A stretch of DNA of 64,000 bases from Levilactobacillus humaensis (GTDB taxonomy: Bacteria; Bacillota; Bacilli; Lactobacillales; Lactobacillaceae). The stretch covers positions 20,888 through 84,887 of the forward strand of contig NZ_BROB01000012.1 in NCBI RefSeq assembly GCF_024345185.1, written 5' to 3'. The notes below the pieces were generated by a model. It saw nothing but the letters and a program-made list of their open reading frames with translations. It was not told the DNA's origin and did not search any database. Positions 16,635-27,180 of this stretch are shown here, one piece after another; position 1 is the first letter of the stretch; each line of letters begins with the position of its first letter. The translations under genes and the position numbers were made by a program.

Positions 16635-16663
16635 TTGTGATCGACGAATTTTGTGTTTATAAT
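16635..16663 (+). promoter_or_regulatory. Promoter of iscS-thiI
   Basis: TTGTGA (16635-16640), a 17-base spacer and TATAAT (16658-16663). Confidence 0.65.
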
Positions 16664-16719
16664 TAGAAAGAATTTCTATCGGAGTCGAACCAATAGAAAA
16701 TAGAATAAGAGGGTTCAGT

Positions 16720-17865
16720 ATGATTTATTTTGATAACAGTGCCACGACCAAAGCCGCACCGGAAGTGGTTGATACGTATGCCAAAGTTAGCGCCAACTAC
16801 TGGGGTAATCCTTCTAGTTTGCATAAGTTTGGGGAACAGGCTTTTAACCTGTTGGAACAGTCTCGCCAACAGATTGCCGATCTTGTCGGAGCCAAGCTCA
16901 GTGAAATTCTCTTCACGAGTGGCGGTACCGAAGGCGATAACTGGGCAATTAAGGGAACGGCGATGGCTAAGCGTGAGTTTGGCAATCACCTGATTACCAC
17001 CGAGGTTGAACATCCGGCCGTTCATAATTCCATGGAACAACTGAAACAACAAGGCTTCGAGGTCACGTACCTACCCGTCGATGAAAATGGACGGGTCTCT
17101 GCCGCTGACTTGCGCGCAGCAATCAAGCCCACCACGATCCTGGTCTCAACCATGGCCGTTAACAATGAAATCGGTGCGGTGCAACCGCTCGATGAAATTG
17201 CCGATGTCATGCGCGACTTTCCTAGCATCCACTGGCACATTGATGCCGTTCAGGGAATTGGGAAAGGCTTAGCCGACAAGATCTTTAACGATCGTGTCGA
17301 CTTTGTGACCTTCTCCGGGCACAAGTTCCATGCGCCTCGCGGTATTGGGTTTATGTACAAACGCCAAGGACGTCAAATCGCGCCACTGATGGCCGGTGGG
17401 GGTCAGGAACGGAATCTGCGTTCTGGTACCGAAAACTTACCAGCCATTGCCGCAATGGCCAAGGCCTTACGGTTATTACTCGACGGTGAGGATGCCAAGG
17501 TTAAGCGTCAACGTGAGATTCGCTTAGCGATTCTGAACCACGTCGCCGCCTTTCCTAACGTCACGATTTTCTCCAAGGACTTACCTGTGTTTGCTCCACA
17601 CATTCTGTGTTTTGCAATCGCCGGTGTCCGGGGAGAAACGGTCGTGCATGCCTTTGAGGAACACGATATCTATATTTCAACGACCAGTGCTTGCTCCTCC
17701 AAGAAGCATGTGGAATCTAGCACGTTACAGGCCATGAAGGTCGATGATGGCATTGCCACCAGTGCCATTCGGATTTCACTGGACGAACACAACACCATGG
17801 CAGAAGCCGAAGAATTTAACCGCGTATTTGACGAACTCTATACGCAATTTGAAAAGTTAGCCTAA
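16720..17865 (+). CDS. iscS: Cysteine desulfurase (IscS/NifS class)
   Basis: 381 residues, PLP-dependent. K202 in [11 protein letters not shown] is the Schiff-base lysine and C325 in TSACSSKKH is the active-site persulfide cysteine. The enzyme takes sulfur from cysteine. Being directly upstream of thiI (19 bases), it is the NifZ-type partner that supplies persulfide for tRNA 4-thiouridine, and possibly thiamine. It has the usual family length. The ATG at 16720 is preceded by a weak AGAGGG. No IscU or Suf scaffold is nearby, so a general Fe-S role is less likely. Confidence 0.94.
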   Translation: MIYFDNSATTKAAPEVVDTYAKVSANYWGNPSSLHKFGEQAFNLLEQSRQQIADLVGAKLSEILFTSGGTEGDNWAIKGTAMAKREFGNHLITTEVEHPAVHNSMEQLKQQGFEVTYLPVDENGRVSAADLRAAIKPTTILVSTMAVNNEIGAVQPLDEIADVMRDFPSIHWHIDAVQGIGKGLADKIFNDRVDFVTFSGHKFHAPRGIGFMYKRQGRQIAPLMAGGGQERNLRSGTENLPAIAAMAKALRLLLDGEDAKVKRQREIRLAILNHVAAFPNVTIFSKDLPVFAPHILCFAIAGVRGETVVHAFEEHDIYISTTSACSSKKHVESSTLQAMKVDDGIATSAIRISLDEHNTMAEAEEFNRVFDELYTQFEKLA

Positions 17866-17884
17866 CTACGAAAGGGGTCGCGCA

Positions 17885-19102
17885 ATGGAATACAGTGAAA
17901 TTATGGTCCGTTACGGCGAGCTGTCGACGAAGGGGAAAAACAAGAAAGACTTCATCAAGCAGCTAGGCCAAAATGTTCGCAAAGCACTTAGCGAATTTGA
18001 CGGATTAGAAGTTAAAGCACAACACGACCGGTTACATGTCACACTGAACGGGGCAGACTCAAGCGCCGTCATGGAACGCCTCAAGGGTGTTTTTGGGATC
18101 GAAAACTTTTCACCTTCCGTGAAGGTGGATAAGGATCTTGATGCTATCAAAGAGGTTGCAGTGGCCATGGTCAAGGAAGTCTTCGAACCCGGGATGACGT
18201 TTAAGATCAACACGCGTCGTCAAGATAAGGAATTCGAATACGATACCTACCAAATGAATAACATCATGGGTGACACGATCTTGGACAACGTTCCCGGAAT
18301 TACTGTGCAAATGAAGCATCCCGACATCGAACTTCGGGTTGAAGTTCGGATGAATGGGGTTTACCTGTCCGGTAAGACCATCCAAGGTGCCGGTGGATTA
18401 CCCGTCGGAACCGGTGGTAAGGCCGTGATGATGCTGTCCGGTGGAATTGACTCGCCGGTTGCGTCCTACTATGCCATGCGTCGGGGGGTTAAGATTGATA
18501 TGGTGCACTTCTTCAGTCCACCATACACGTCCGAACAAGCTCTGGCTAAGGCCAAGGAATTGACGGCTAAGTTGGCCGGTTATTCCGGTGGCATTCAGTT
18601 CATTCAGGTCCCCTTCACCAAGATCCAAGAAACGATCAAGGAAAAGGTGCCCGAGGGTTATCTGATGACGGTTCAACGGCGGTTAATGCTCCGTTTGACC
18701 GTGGCGATTGCCGAAATGCGTCATGCTAAGGGGATCTTCAATGGGGAATCTCTGGGGCAAGTCGCTTCTCAGACACTCGACAGTATGCAAGCCATTAACG
18801 ATGTGACGACGATGCCGATCTTACGGCCATTGTTGTCGCTGGATAAGACGGAAATCATCAAGGTGGCCGAGGACATCGACACCTATGATCTGTCGATCTT
18901 GCCATACGAGGACTGTTGTACCATCTTCACGCCGCCGTCTCCTAAGACGCGTCCGGATCTGGAGAAGACCCGGAAGTATGAGGGGTACATCGACGTTGAA
19001 GGCTTGATGAAGGAAGCCCTTGATGGGATCGTCATCTCCGAGATTCGTCCTGGGGATAATTACCTGAACCAAAACGAAGATGTCTTTGCCGAATTGCTTT
19101 AA
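17885..19102 (+). CDS. thiI: tRNA uracil 4-sulfurtransferase ThiI
   Basis: 405 residues. A ferredoxin-like and THUMP region (about residues 1-165) is followed by a PP-loop ATP pyrophosphatase domain ([13 protein letters not shown] near residue 180). The C-terminal rhodanese domain of E. coli ThiI is missing, as in B. subtilis, where the desulfurase upstream hands over sulfur directly. It makes s4U8 in tRNA. The ATG at 17885 has AAGGGG upstream. A CC pair near the end (PYEDCCTIF) is conserved in this branch. Confidence 0.95.
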   Translation: MEYSEIMVRYGELSTKGKNKKDFIKQLGQNVRKALSEFDGLEVKAQHDRLHVTLNGADSSAVMERLKGVFGIENFSPSVKVDKDLDAIKEVAVAMVKEVFEPGMTFKINTRRQDKEFEYDTYQMNNIMGDTILDNVPGITVQMKHPDIELRVEVRMNGVYLSGKTIQGAGGLPVGTGGKAVMMLSGGIDSPVASYYAMRRGVKIDMVHFFSPPYTSEQALAKAKELTAKLAGYSGGIQFIQVPFTKIQETIKEKVPEGYLMTVQRRLMLRLTVAIAEMRHAKGIFNGESLGQVASQTLDSMQAINDVTTMPILRPLLSLDKTEIIKVAEDIDTYDLSILPYEDCCTIFTPPSPKTRPDLEKTRKYEGYIDVEGLMKEALDGIVISEIRPGDNYLNQNEDVFAELL

Positions 19103-19125
19103 TTTGGTAATCACGCTGATAAGTG

Positions 19126-19156
19126 ACGCTCTGGGTTTTAGCCTAGGGCGTTTTTT
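19126..19156 (+). terminator. Terminator after thiI
   Basis: ACGCTCTGGG pairs with CCTAGGGCGT, and TTTTTT follows. Confidence 0.85.
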
Positions 19157-19229
19157 GGTGCCCGGATGTTCGTCAACGGACCAGTTAGGTGGCTAAACTT
19201 GAGTTTTTCGTGATTTTATGGCAAAACGC

Positions 19230-19259
19230 TTGTCTTTGCCCCCCTAGTTGCGGGATAAT
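19230..19259 (+). promoter_or_regulatory. tpx promoter
   Basis: TTGTCT (19230-19235), an 18-base spacer and GATAAT (19254-19259). Confidence 0.55.
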
Positions 19260-19309
19260 TAAAGCAGATATCGGTTCTACCGATAAACATCTTGAAGGGG
19301 TTGATCTGC

Positions 19310-19819
19310 GTGGAAGTTACACGGCTCGGCAATACATTTTCTCTCTCTGGCACGCTGCCAGAAGTAGGGGATCAGTTACCAAAGTTTAAAGTTTTTGATC
19401 AGAAAGATGTCAAGGTTAAAACGGCAAATTTGATTGGTAAAGTGACATTGATCAGTGTTGTTCCGGACCTTGAGACACCGGTTTGCACGTTGCAAACGCG
19501 GAAGTTCACACAGCAAGCGGACCACTATCCAGCTGCCCGGTTTGCGACGATTTCGAATAACTCGATCGCCCAACAGACCGGCTGGTGTGCCGCACAAGGC
19601 GTTGAAAACGTCGACCTGTTGTCCGATGAAGAGCTTTCTTTCGGATACGAAATGGGTCTATACGTGCCTAACCTAGGGAACTTGGCTCGGTCAATTTGGA
19701 TCATCGACGAGACTGGTAAGATTGTTTACCGTCAGATCGTCACTGAACAATCCGACGAACCTAACTACCTGGAAGCCATCGAGGCTTTGGAAAAATTAGT
19801 CCCAAGAGTTGATCTTTAG
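19310..19819 (+). CDS. tpx: Thiol peroxidase Tpx (atypical 2-Cys peroxiredoxin)
   Basis: 169 residues. The start reads EVTRLGNTFSLSG and the peroxidatic cysteine is C59 in LETPVCTLQTRKF. The second cysteine, C93 (QTGWCAAQGV), is the resolving residue. The enzyme reduces hydrogen peroxide and alkyl hydroperoxides with thioredoxin. The loop TPVC differs a little from the common TGVC of Tpx. The GTG at 19310 has GAAGGGG 9 bases upstream. It lies between a terminator and the valS T-box leader, so it has its own promoter. Confidence 0.92.
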   Translation: MEVTRLGNTFSLSGTLPEVGDQLPKFKVFDQKDVKVKTANLIGKVTLISVVPDLETPVCTLQTRKFTQQADHYPAARFATISNNSIAQQTGWCAAQGVENVDLLSDEELSFGYEMGLYVPNLGNLARSIWIIDETGKIVYRQIVTEQSDEPNYLEAIEALEKLVPRVDL

Positions 19820-19837
19820 GTCAAAAGTGAGTAGACT
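19809..19837 (+). promoter_or_regulatory. Candidate promoter of the valS leader
   Basis: TTGATC at the 3' end of tpx, a 17-base spacer, then TAGACT. Confidence 0.4.
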
Positions 19838-19848
19838 AATTAAAAATA

Positions 19849-20080
19849 GCTAGGAACAAGTCAGTAGCGTTTGAGGGATTGTACAGAGAGCCGGGGTGCT
19901 GGAAGCCGGTCAGTCGTGAGACGTGAACGTAGCTTGCGAGCTGATGACCTGAACCAAAAGTAGGGTCATTCCGGAGCACTCTCCGTTAACAAAGAAGTTA
20001 AGTGGGGCATAAACGCCCAATTTAGGTGGTACCGCGAAGAACTCTTCGTCCTAATTTTTAGGATGGAGAGCTTTTTTGCG
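19849..20080 (+). promoter_or_regulatory. T-box leader of valS, specifier GUA (Val)
   Basis: The conserved T-box AGGTGGTACCGCG is at 20024-20036. Stem I has CAAG-TCAGTA on the 5' side and GAAC-GTA-G-CTTG on the 3' side, so the specifier is GUA at 19929-19931, a valine codon. The distal hairpin CCGG-GGTGCTGGAAG-CCGG is present. The antiterminator pairs TTTAGG with CCTAA. The terminator AACTCTTCGTCCTAA/TTAGGATGGAGAG with TTTTTT ends about 20077. Uncharged tRNA-Val should allow read-through into valS. The T-box base after UGG is U, which fits an A73 discriminator. Confidence 0.93.
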
Positions 20081-20122
20081 TCACCAACGCGTAGCTTAAG
20101 CACAAGAAAGGAAATGATTATT

Positions 20123-22789
20123 ATGGCAGACAAACAAGTTGATATGCCAACCAAGTATGACCCAACCGCCGTCGAAGCCGGCCGTTACCAAGCTTGGCTT
20201 GATGAAGATGTTTTTAAACCTAGTGGGGATAAGAAAGCCAAGCCTTACTCGATCGTTTTACCACCACCAAATGTTACCGGGAAGCTGCATTTAGGCCATG
20301 CCTGGGACACGACGTTACAAGATATGATCATCCGGCAGAAGCGGATGCAAGGCTTTGATACACTCTGGCTTCCAGGGATGGACCATGCCGGAATCGCCAC
20401 GCAAGCCAAGGTGGAAGCCCGCTTACGTGAACAGGGCATTACCCGTTATGACCTCGGTCGGGAAAAGTTTGTCGACAAGGTTTGGGAATGGAAGGACGAA
20501 TACGCCGCAACCATCCACAAGCAATGGGCTAAGATGGGACTGTCCTTGGACTACTCCCGTGAACGGTTTACCTTGGATGATGGTTTATCTGACGCCGTTA
20601 AGAAGGTCTTCGTTAGCCTGTACAAGAAGGGCCTGATCTACCGGGGCGAATACATCATCAACTGGGACCCCCAAGCTCGGACTGCGCTTTCAGATATTGA
20701 AGTTATCCACAAGGATGACAAAGGTGCCTTTTACCATGTTAAATACCCATTTGCTAATCCAGATGATACGTTTAACGGCAAGCACTACATCGAAATTGCC
20801 ACGACACGTCCTGAAACCATGATGGGGGACACGGCCGTGGCCGTTAACCCAGATGACGACCGTTACAAGGACTTAGTGGGCAAGAAGGTTATCTTGCCAC
20901 TAGCTAACCGTGAGATTCCAATTATTGCCGACCAATACGTCGACATTAACTTTGGGACGGGGATGGTGAAGATTACGCCAGCCCACGACCCTAACGACTT
21001 CTTAGTTGGGAATCGTCACAACCTCGAACGGATCAATACCATGAACGAAGACGCTTCGATGAACGATCGCGCCGGCAAGTACGCTGGCATGGACCGATTC
21101 GATGCCCGTAAGGCCATGGTTGCTGATCTGGACGACCAAGGGTTAATGATTAAGATTGACCCAATCGTCCATTCCGTTGGACATTCAGAACGGACCGGGG
21201 TTCAAGTCGAAGCCCGGCTCTCGACCCAATGGTTCGTCAAGATGAAGCCACTCGCTGAGGAAGCCCTTAAGAACCAAGAGGGCGACAATGCTGTTGATTT
21301 CGTTCCAGAACGTTTCGAAAGTACCTTCACCCAGTGGATGGAAAACGTTCATGACTGGGTTATCTCCCGTCAACTTTGGTGGGGACACCGGATTCCAGCC
21401 TGGTACAACAAGAAGACTGGTGAAGTCTACGTTAACGAAGAAGCCCCTAAGGACATTGAAAACTGGGAACAAGACCCTGACGTCTTAGATACCTGGTTCT
21501 CCAGTGCTCTGTGGCCATTCACGACGATGGGTTGGCCAAATGAAGACAGCGCTGATTTCAAACGCTACTTCCCAACCGACACGCTGGTTACCGGTTACGA
21601 CATCATCTTCTTCTGGGTTTCTCGGATGATTTTCCAAAGTCTTGAATTTACGGGTAAGAAGCCATTCAAGCACGCCTTAATCCACGGGTTGATTCGGGCC
21701 GAAGACGGTCGCAAGATGAGTAAGTCCCTTGGTAACGGGATTGATCCAATGGACGTCATCGACAAGTATGGTGCCGATGCCTTGCGTTGGTTCCTGTCCA
21801 CCGGTTCAACGGCGGGGCAAGACGTTCGGTTCAGTTATGACAAGATGGACTCCGCTTGGAACTTCATCAACAAGATCTGGAACGCCAGTCGATTCGTCAT
21901 CATGAACTTGGGTGAAAACACCCAGCCAGTGGTTCCGGCAGCCGACAAGTGGGACCTGACCGACAAGTGGATTCTGAGCCGCTTGAACGACACGGTTAAG
22001 CACGTCACGGAAATGTTCGACAAGTTCGACTTTGGTGAAGCTGGCCGTTCCCTGTACAACTTTATCTGGAACGACTTCTGTGATTGGTATATTGAAATGA
22101 GTAAGGAAGTCTTGAACGGCGACGATGAAGCCGCTAAGGCTACCAAGCAAGACCTATTGGCCTACGTCTTAGACCAAACCTTGCGTCTGCTCCAACCAAT
22201 CATGCCATTCGTGACCGAAGCTATCTGGCAAGCGATGCCACATGACGGCAAGTCCTTAGTGACCGCCGCCTACCCAGTGGATCACCCAGAATTTAGCAAT
22301 GCCAAGGCCGAAAGCGACATGACCAGCCTGATCGACTTGATCAAGGCCGTTCGGAACATTCGTGCCGAAGCAAATGCCCCAATGTCCACGCCAATCGACT
22401 TGCAGGTTAAGACCAGCAATGCCAACTTACAGAGTGTCTTCGAAGGCAACCGCGACTTCATCGACCGGTTTGTTCACCCGAAGGACTTTGAAATTGGCGC
22501 TGACCTGACCGCACCTAAGTTATCCATGACGGCTGTGATTACGGATGCCGAGGTTTCCGTACCATTAGCTGAATTGGTTGACTTGAATGACGAGGCCGCA
22601 CGTTTGGACAAGGAAGTGGCGAAGTTTACTGCCGAAGTTCAACGGGCAACCAAGAAGTTAGGCAACGAACGCTTCGTGGCTAACGCGCCAGAGGACGTGG
22701 TTAATGCCGAACGTGACAAGCAAGCTGACAACGAAAAGAAGTTAGCCGCTACGCAACAACGTTTAGCCGACATCAAGGCCCAACTTTAA
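20123..22789 (+). CDS. valS: Valyl-tRNA synthetase
   Basis: 888 residues, class I synthetase. The HIGH-type motif is LHLGHAWD in [13 protein letters not shown] (about residues 46-58), the editing (CP1) domain has [15 protein letters not shown], and the KMSKS loop is [13 protein letters not shown]-terminal coiled coil (about residues 820-888, [15 protein letters not shown] onwards) is the ValRS tRNA-binding arm. The ATG at 20123 has GAAAGG upstream; an earlier ATG at 20063 falls in the T-box terminator and is rejected. Expression is set by the valine T-box. Confidence 0.98.
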   Translation: MADKQVDMPTKYDPTAVEAGRYQAWLDEDVFKPSGDKKAKPYSIVLPPPNVTGKLHLGHAWDTTLQDMIIRQKRMQGFDTLWLPGMDHAGIATQAKVEARLREQGITRYDLGREKFVDKVWEWKDEYAATIHKQWAKMGLSLDYSRERFTLDDGLSDAVKKVFVSLYKKGLIYRGEYIINWDPQARTALSDIEVIHKDDKGAFYHVKYPFANPDDTFNGKHYIEIATTRPETMMGDTAVAVNPDDDRYKDLVGKKVILPLANREIPIIADQYVDINFGTGMVKITPAHDPNDFLVGNRHNLERINTMNEDASMNDRAGKYAGMDRFDARKAMVADLDDQGLMIKIDPIVHSVGHSERTGVQVEARLSTQWFVKMKPLAEEALKNQEGDNAVDFVPERFESTFTQWMENVHDWVISRQLWWGHRIPAWYNKKTGEVYVNEEAPKDIENWEQDPDVLDTWFSSALWPFTTMGWPNEDSADFKRYFPTDTLVTGYDIIFFWVSRMIFQSLEFTGKKPFKHALIHGLIRAEDGRKMSKSLGNGIDPMDVIDKYGADALRWFLSTGSTAGQDVRFSYDKMDSAWNFINKIWNASRFVIMNLGENTQPVVPAADKWDLTDKWILSRLNDTVKHVTEMFDKFDFGEAGRSLYNFIWNDFCDWYIEMSKEVLNGDDEAAKATKQDLLAYVLDQTLRLLQPIMPFVTEAIWQAMPHDGKSLVTAAYPVDHPEFSNAKAESDMTSLIDLIKAVRNIRAEANAPMSTPIDLQVKTSNANLQSVFEGNRDFIDRFVHPKDFEIGADLTAPKLSMTAVITDAEVSVPLAELVDLNDEAARLDKEVAKFTAEVQRATKKLGNERFVANAPEDVVNAERDKQADNEKKLAATQQRLADIKAQL

Positions 22790-22825
22790 ACCTAAATTAG
22801 TTGAGACTGAAACTTGGTCTTAAGG

Positions 22826-22859
22826 AATCACTGTCTCCGTTGGGGGATGGTGATTTTTT
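22826..22859 (+). terminator. Terminator after valS
   Basis: AATCACTGTCTCC pairs with GGGGATGGTGATT (with G-U pairs), followed by TTTTTT. The rest of the spacer up to folC holds only a TGCTACACT extended -10 (TACACT at 23009-23014). Confidence 0.8.
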
Positions 22860-23046
22860 GTTTTCAGCCCATACTATTACTAACGAAAAATGACAGTGAT
22901 TTGTCGCACGTTTGGCGAGAACCTTAAGCTTTCTTAAGAAGTTCGGCTGACTGGGCCGATTTCTAATCCGTGATGGGGCAATTGCGGCCCACTTCTTAAA
23001 AAATCTGCTACACTAAGAAATAGTGATTTAGCGGGAGGTTTTCATT

Positions 23047-24366
23047 TTGGTAAAAACGTACGACGAAGCCTTGGCGTTCATCCACGGTCGAGATCGCTTC
23101 AAGAAGAAGCCGACGCTCGATCGGATGCGGCAGTTCATGCACATCTTGGGTGATCCACAAGAAAAGTTGGATATGATTCACGTTGCCGGGACCAATGGTA
23201 AGGGGTCTACGGTGGCTTACTTACGAGATTTATTCATGGCCGAGGGCCAGACGGTGGGGACCTTTACCTCACCATTCATCACCCGCTTTAACGAACGGAT
23301 TAGTACCGATGGCCAGCCAATTCCTGACGATGATCTGTTGGCAATGGTCAATCAGATTCAACCAGTCGTGGCCCAATTAGACCAGGAGTTAGGGGCCGAG
23401 GGACCCACCGAATTCGAAATCGACACGGCCCTCATGTTCTGTTATTTTGCCAGTCATCCCGTGGATATCGTCATTGTCGAAGTCGGGCTGGGTGGTCTGT
23501 ATGATTCGACAAACATCATCACACCAGCCGTGTCGGTCATTACCACGATTGGCATGGATCACATGAAGATTTTGGGCGATACCATCCCCAAGATTGCCAC
23601 GCAAAAGGCCGGAATCATTAAGCCCGGTGTGCCAGTGGTCTGCGGTCGTTTAACGCCGGATGCCTTGGCGGTGATGGACGAGACGGCAACCCGCCAACAC
23701 ACCGATGTGCGGGCCCTCGGTCGCGACTTTACGGTTAAGAATCGACCAGAGGACGGGTGGGGTGAACGCTTTGATTACCACTGGGGTGATCGGCGCTGGC
23801 GCCACTTGGAGATTGACCTATTGGGAGAGTATCAGATCGACAATGCGGCCACAGCTTTGACGGCCTTTACCACCTATCATCAGTTGCGGCACCTGCCGAT
23901 GCGGTTGGTGGATATCCGGGAAGGTTTGCGGCACACCGCTTGGCCGGGGCGTTTCGAACGACTGAATGCAGAACCTCTGATTGCGATCGACGGGGCGCAT
24001 AACGAGCCAGCGATGCTTGAACTGGCGCACTTGTTGCGACAACACTTCAAGCAACATGATATTTACATTATCTTGGCGGTATTGGCGGATAAGCAGTATG
24101 AGAAGATGGTCCAGACGTTACTCACAGTGCCAAACGTGCACATCGTCGTGACGCAGTTCCAGGGGCCTGGGAAACGTTCTGCGGCCACGCCACAAGCATT
24201 AGAAGATGCCGTGGCCTCGCACAAACGGATTACGATGGCGCCAGATTGGCCGAGTGCCCTGAAGAAGGTCTTATCGAGCGTTTCCGCCGATGATTTGGTA
24301 CTTTTGACGGGATCGCTCTACTTTATTTCGGAGGTTCGGCACTATTTTAAGGATACCGACGAATAA
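23047..24366 (+). CDS. folC: Bifunctional folylpolyglutamate/dihydrofolate synthase
   Basis: 439 residues, Mur-ligase fold. The P-loop is HVAGTNGKGSTVAYL (about residues 39-53), the folate loop region FTSPFITRFNERI follows, and VEVGLGGLYDSTNI carries the conserved acidic and glycine residues. The C-terminal domain includes IDGAHNEPAML. It adds glutamate to reduced folates; many FolC proteins also make dihydrofolate from dihydropteroate, which sequence alone does not settle. The start is the TTG at 23047 with GGGAGG upstream. radC follows after 43 bases. Next to valS, as in B. subtilis. Confidence 0.93.
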   Translation: MVKTYDEALAFIHGRDRFKKKPTLDRMRQFMHILGDPQEKLDMIHVAGTNGKGSTVAYLRDLFMAEGQTVGTFTSPFITRFNERISTDGQPIPDDDLLAMVNQIQPVVAQLDQELGAEGPTEFEIDTALMFCYFASHPVDIVIVEVGLGGLYDSTNIITPAVSVITTIGMDHMKILGDTIPKIATQKAGIIKPGVPVVCGRLTPDALAVMDETATRQHTDVRALGRDFTVKNRPEDGWGERFDYHWGDRRWRHLEIDLLGEYQIDNAATALTAFTTYHQLRHLPMRLVDIREGLRHTAWPGRFERLNAEPLIAIDGAHNEPAMLELAHLLRQHFKQHDIYIILAVLADKQYEKMVQTLLTVPNVHIVVTQFQGPGKRSAATPQALEDAVASHKRITMAPDWPSALKKVLSSVSADDLVLLTGSLYFISEVRHYFKDTDE

Positions 24367-24409
24367 GCTGGCTCGCTTTACGGAGTTACCCGTAAGGAGC
24401 TGAGGCGAT

Positions 24410-25075
24410 ATGCGGCAAGAACAGGTAACGAGTCAAAATGAACGGCAACTATTGGGACGCGTGATGCGTCATTTAGGATTAGTGGAGACCAGCGAGGTTG
24501 AGCGGTTCTTCCGTTACTTTCATAGCCTCGCCAATCTACGATATGCGAGTCGCCAACAGTGTCAACAGTACGTGGCGGGTTTACCGCGTCGCCGGGCCCT
24601 TTTGACGGCGATTGATCTGGGGCGGTGGGTGCAACGCGCACCACGACCGCTCCTGGGAGAGGTTCTGGCGAGTGGTCAGATGGGGCAACGCTTAATGGCT
24701 GACCTGCGTTACCTGCCGCAGGAGCGAGTCGAGGTGTTCGTGCTCGATGCCAAGCATCGCATTCTAGAGCGGCAGACGGTCTTTCAGGGAACCCTGACCA
24801 GTTGTCCCGTTCATCCCCGGGAGATCTTTCAACTCGCGGTAATGAGTGGGGCGGCCGGTGTGATCATCGCCCACAACCATCCAAGTGGCTCGGCTGAGCC
24901 ATCGCCGAACGATCTGGCCTTTATGCATCGCTTAGCGGCGTGTGGTGAACTGATGGGAATCCCGGTTCTAGACGGCTTTGTCGTCGGCCTGCAAGCCTAC
25001 TTCAGCCTCCGTGAGGCCGGGATCTTGCCACTGTCACCTGCGTCGAATAAGACAGAACGTTTAAAATCTGATTAA
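24410..25075 (+). CDS. radC: RadC family JAMM/MPN-domain protein
   Basis: 221 residues. The C-terminal JAMM domain (about residues 100-215) has HPREIFQLAVMSGAAGVIIAHNHPSG split over two motifs, with the metal ligands in HNHPSG and a downstream D in SPNDLAFMHRL. The N-terminal 90 residues are helical, corresponding to the HhH-type region but diverged. The name RadC is historical; a DNA-repair role is not proven, and the JAMM fold suggests a nuclease or isopeptidase. The ATG at 24410 has AAGGAG 10 bases upstream. Its place before mreB is the usual one in Firmicutes. Confidence 0.92.
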   Translation: MRQEQVTSQNERQLLGRVMRHLGLVETSEVERFFRYFHSLANLRYASRQQCQQYVAGLPRRRALLTAIDLGRWVQRAPRPLLGEVLASGQMGQRLMADLRYLPQERVEVFVLDAKHRILERQTVFQGTLTSCPVHPREIFQLAVMSGAAGVIIAHNHPSGSAEPSPNDLAFMHRLAACGELMGIPVLDGFVVGLQAYFSLREAGILPLSPASNKTERLKSD

Positions 25076-25153
25076 AATCAGTTTTACCTATTTCTTTCTC
25101 GTTAAAAGTTCGGTATTCTTGTCAGTGACGACGTGTTCTCACGTAGATAGGTA

Positions 25154-25162
25154 TGTTATAAT
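25154..25162 (+). promoter_or_regulatory. Extended -10 promoter of mreB
   Basis: TGTTATAAT, an extended -10 about 65 bases upstream of the mreB start; the -35 is poor. Confidence 0.55.
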
Positions 25163-25226
25163 ACGTCTATCAATGAATAAGACAAATAACTAAAAAATTT
25201 TGTTGACAATGAAGGGATGAAACACT

Positions 25227-26231
25227 GTGTTCGGATTAGGAACGAAAAATATTGGAATCGATCTTGGTACCGCCAATACGATTGTTTACGTTGACGGTAA
25301 AGGAATCGTTCTACGCGAACCTTCTGTTGTCGCCAAGAACACAAAGTCTGGGGAAATTGTGTCCGTTGGTGAAGATGCTCGTGCAATGATCGGCCGTACG
25401 CCGGCAAGTATTGTTGCCATTCGGCCAATGAAAGACGGGGTTATCGCAGATTACGATACGACCGTTGCCATGATGAAGTACTTCATCGAAAAGACTTTGG
25501 GCCGTTCAAACGGCAAACCTTATGTTATGGTTTGTGTGCCAAGTGGTGTCACAGAAGTTGAAAAGCGAGCAGTCATCGACGCCACTCGGGTTGCCGGTGC
25601 GCGTGACGCTTACGTTATCGAAGAACCATTTGCTGCAGCGATCGGTGCCGGGTTACCCGTCATGGACCCAACTGGTAGCATGGTTGTCGACATGGGTGGT
25701 GGGACCACAGACGTTGCCACTATTTCATTAGGTGGGATTGTCTCAAGCCGCTCCATTCGAGTTGCCGGTGACAAGCTGGACGAAGCCATTGCGACTTACG
25801 TTCGGTCGAACTTCAATCTCTTGATTGGGGAACGGACTGCCGAAAAATTGAAGATGGATATTGGATCAGCTTCAGTCGAAGCTGCTGAAAAGATGGATGG
25901 ATCCACAATTCGTGGACGTGACCTGGTTACCGGGTTGCCTAAGGCTGTTGAAGTTTCAGCTGTTGACGTGGCCAAGGCCATTCAAGAACCCGTTCAAGAC
26001 GTCATCACCGCAATCAAGGAAACGTTGGAAGAAACGTCTCCTGAAATTGCTGCCGACGTGATTGACCATGGGATCGTCTTAACCGGTGGTGGGGCTTTAC
26101 TGCAAAACTTATCAGAAGTTATTGCGGATGCCACCAAGGTACCCGTTTCGATTGCCAACGATCCTTTGGATTGTGTGGCTGCCGGAACCGGTGAATCATT
26201 AAAGAGTATCGATGTCATGAAGAAGAAATAG
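25227..26231 (+). CDS. mreB: Rod-shape determining actin homologue MreB
   Basis: 334 residues, actin-like ATPase. The phosphate-1 loop is [15 protein letters not shown] and the phosphate-2 loop is [14 protein letters not shown]; the adenosine motif [11 protein letters not shown] lies near residue 285. MreB filaments under the membrane guide the elongation machinery. The GTG start at 25227 has GAAGGGATG upstream. It heads mreBCD-minCD. A small GC-rich hairpin between mreB and mreC could reduce read-through and set an excess of MreB. Confidence 0.97.
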   Translation: MFGLGTKNIGIDLGTANTIVYVDGKGIVLREPSVVAKNTKSGEIVSVGEDARAMIGRTPASIVAIRPMKDGVIADYDTTVAMMKYFIEKTLGRSNGKPYVMVCVPSGVTEVEKRAVIDATRVAGARDAYVIEEPFAAAIGAGLPVMDPTGSMVVDMGGGTTDVATISLGGIVSSRSIRVAGDKLDEAIATYVRSNFNLLIGERTAEKLKMDIGSASVEAAEKMDGSTIRGRDLVTGLPKAVEVSAVDVAKAIQEPVQDVITAIKETLEETSPEIAADVIDHGIVLTGGGALLQNLSEVIADATKVPVSIANDPLDCVAAGTGESLKSIDVMKKK

Positions 26232-26236
26232 GGACT

Positions 26237-26265
26237 AGCGGGAAGGCAGCTTCCCGCTTCTTTAT
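26237..26265 (+). terminator. Weak terminator or attenuator between mreB and mreC
   Basis: The perfect stem AGCGGGAAG/CTTCCCGCT has a 4-nt loop, followed by TCTTTATT, an interrupted T run. Confidence 0.55.
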
Positions 26266-26316
26266 TGTGACGCTAGAGTGTTTCGACACAGCTGGCGAAC
26301 AAGATGGAGGTCAAAC

Positions 26317-27168
26317 ATGCAGAAATTTTCTTTCAATCGGCGACTGGTGATCATCATCGTCTGCCTGATTGTTAGCTTTGCTTTGATGACGGTGTCCGTG
26401 GTGATTCGTAACAAGCGGTCTACGCCACCTTTAATTCAACAGTTCGGTAACGATATTGTTGGTTTAGCGGACCGGGTAGTGGCCCTCCCTGCCAATGGCT
26501 TAAGTGGTTCAGTTAGCTCCGTTTCGGAGCTGTTGAACACGTATCAAGAAAACCAACAGTTGAAGAAGCAGGTGAGTGAACTCGCCCAGACCAAGGTGCG
26601 GGATCAAACCTTAGCTAAAGAAAACAAACAATTGAAACAACAGGTTAAGCTAAATGATTCGTTGACGGACTACACCGCCATTTCGGCCGCCGTTATTACG
26701 CGGACGCCATCATCTTGGCAAAACCAAGTGGTCATTAACAAGGGCTCGTCAGCTGGCGTGCAGAAGAACATGCCAGTCATGTCCGGATCTGGTCTGATTG
26801 GCCGGGTTGCCGAGGTGAACAAGACGAATTCTAAGGTTGAATTGATTACGGATAATAATGATTCCGCTAACCGATTTGCCGTTCAGATTACCACGAAGTC
26901 TGGGACCACGGTTAACGGGGTTCTGAGTGGTTACAAGTCCGCAACCGGACAGATTACGATGAATAACATCACCACCAAAGCCAAGATTCACAAGGGCGAC
27001 AAGGTCGTTACGAGTGGGCTTGGTGGCGTGACGCCTAAGGGCCTGTATGTCGGAAAAGTTGCCGAAACTGGCGGCGACGACTACGGGTTGTCAACGAAGC
27101 TATACATCACGCCAGCGACCGATCTGACCGACTTAAACATCGTCACAGTCGCTGTTACGAAGCAGTAG
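26317..27168 (+). CDS. mreC: Rod-shape determining protein MreC
   Basis: 283 residues. A membrane anchor at about residues 10-30 (LVIIIVCLIVSFALMTVSVVI) is followed by a coiled coil at about 70-110 (NQQLKKQVSELAQTKVRDQ) and then the two beta-barrel domains (INKGSSAGVQKNMPVM, KGDKVVTSGLGGV). It is extracytoplasmic and scaffolds the penicillin-binding proteins of the elongasome. The ATG at 26317 has GGAGG upstream; upstream in-frame codons are rejected for lack of a ribosome site. mreD starts 12 bases after it. Confidence 0.95.
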   Translation: MQKFSFNRRLVIIIVCLIVSFALMTVSVVIRNKRSTPPLIQQFGNDIVGLADRVVALPANGLSGSVSSVSELLNTYQENQQLKKQVSELAQTKVRDQTLAKENKQLKQQVKLNDSLTDYTAISAAVITRTPSSWQNQVVINKGSSAGVQKNMPVMSGSGLIGRVAEVNKTNSKVELITDNNDSANRFAVQITTKSGTTVNGVLSGYKSATGQITMNNITTKAKIHKGDKVVTSGLGGVTPKGLYVGKVAETGGDDYGLSTKLYITPATDLTDLNIVTVAVTKQ

Positions 27169-27180
27169 GGGGGCTAAGAC

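Noticed and set aside
19809..20080. Riboswitch other than T-box upstream of valS
   Set aside because: The T-box word, stem I and valine specifier account for the leader.
20063..20122. Longer N-terminus of valS from the ATG at 20063
   Set aside because: That codon is in the terminator hairpin of the T-box leader; the ATG at 20123 has a proper ribosome site.
24378..24644. Antisense 88-codon frame opposite radC
   Set aside because: It is a shadow of the radC coding sequence, without a start signal.
25202..25207. TTGACA as a -35 of mreB
   Set aside because: It lies 20 bases before the start codon and no -10 fits before the gene; the upstream TGTTATAAT is better.
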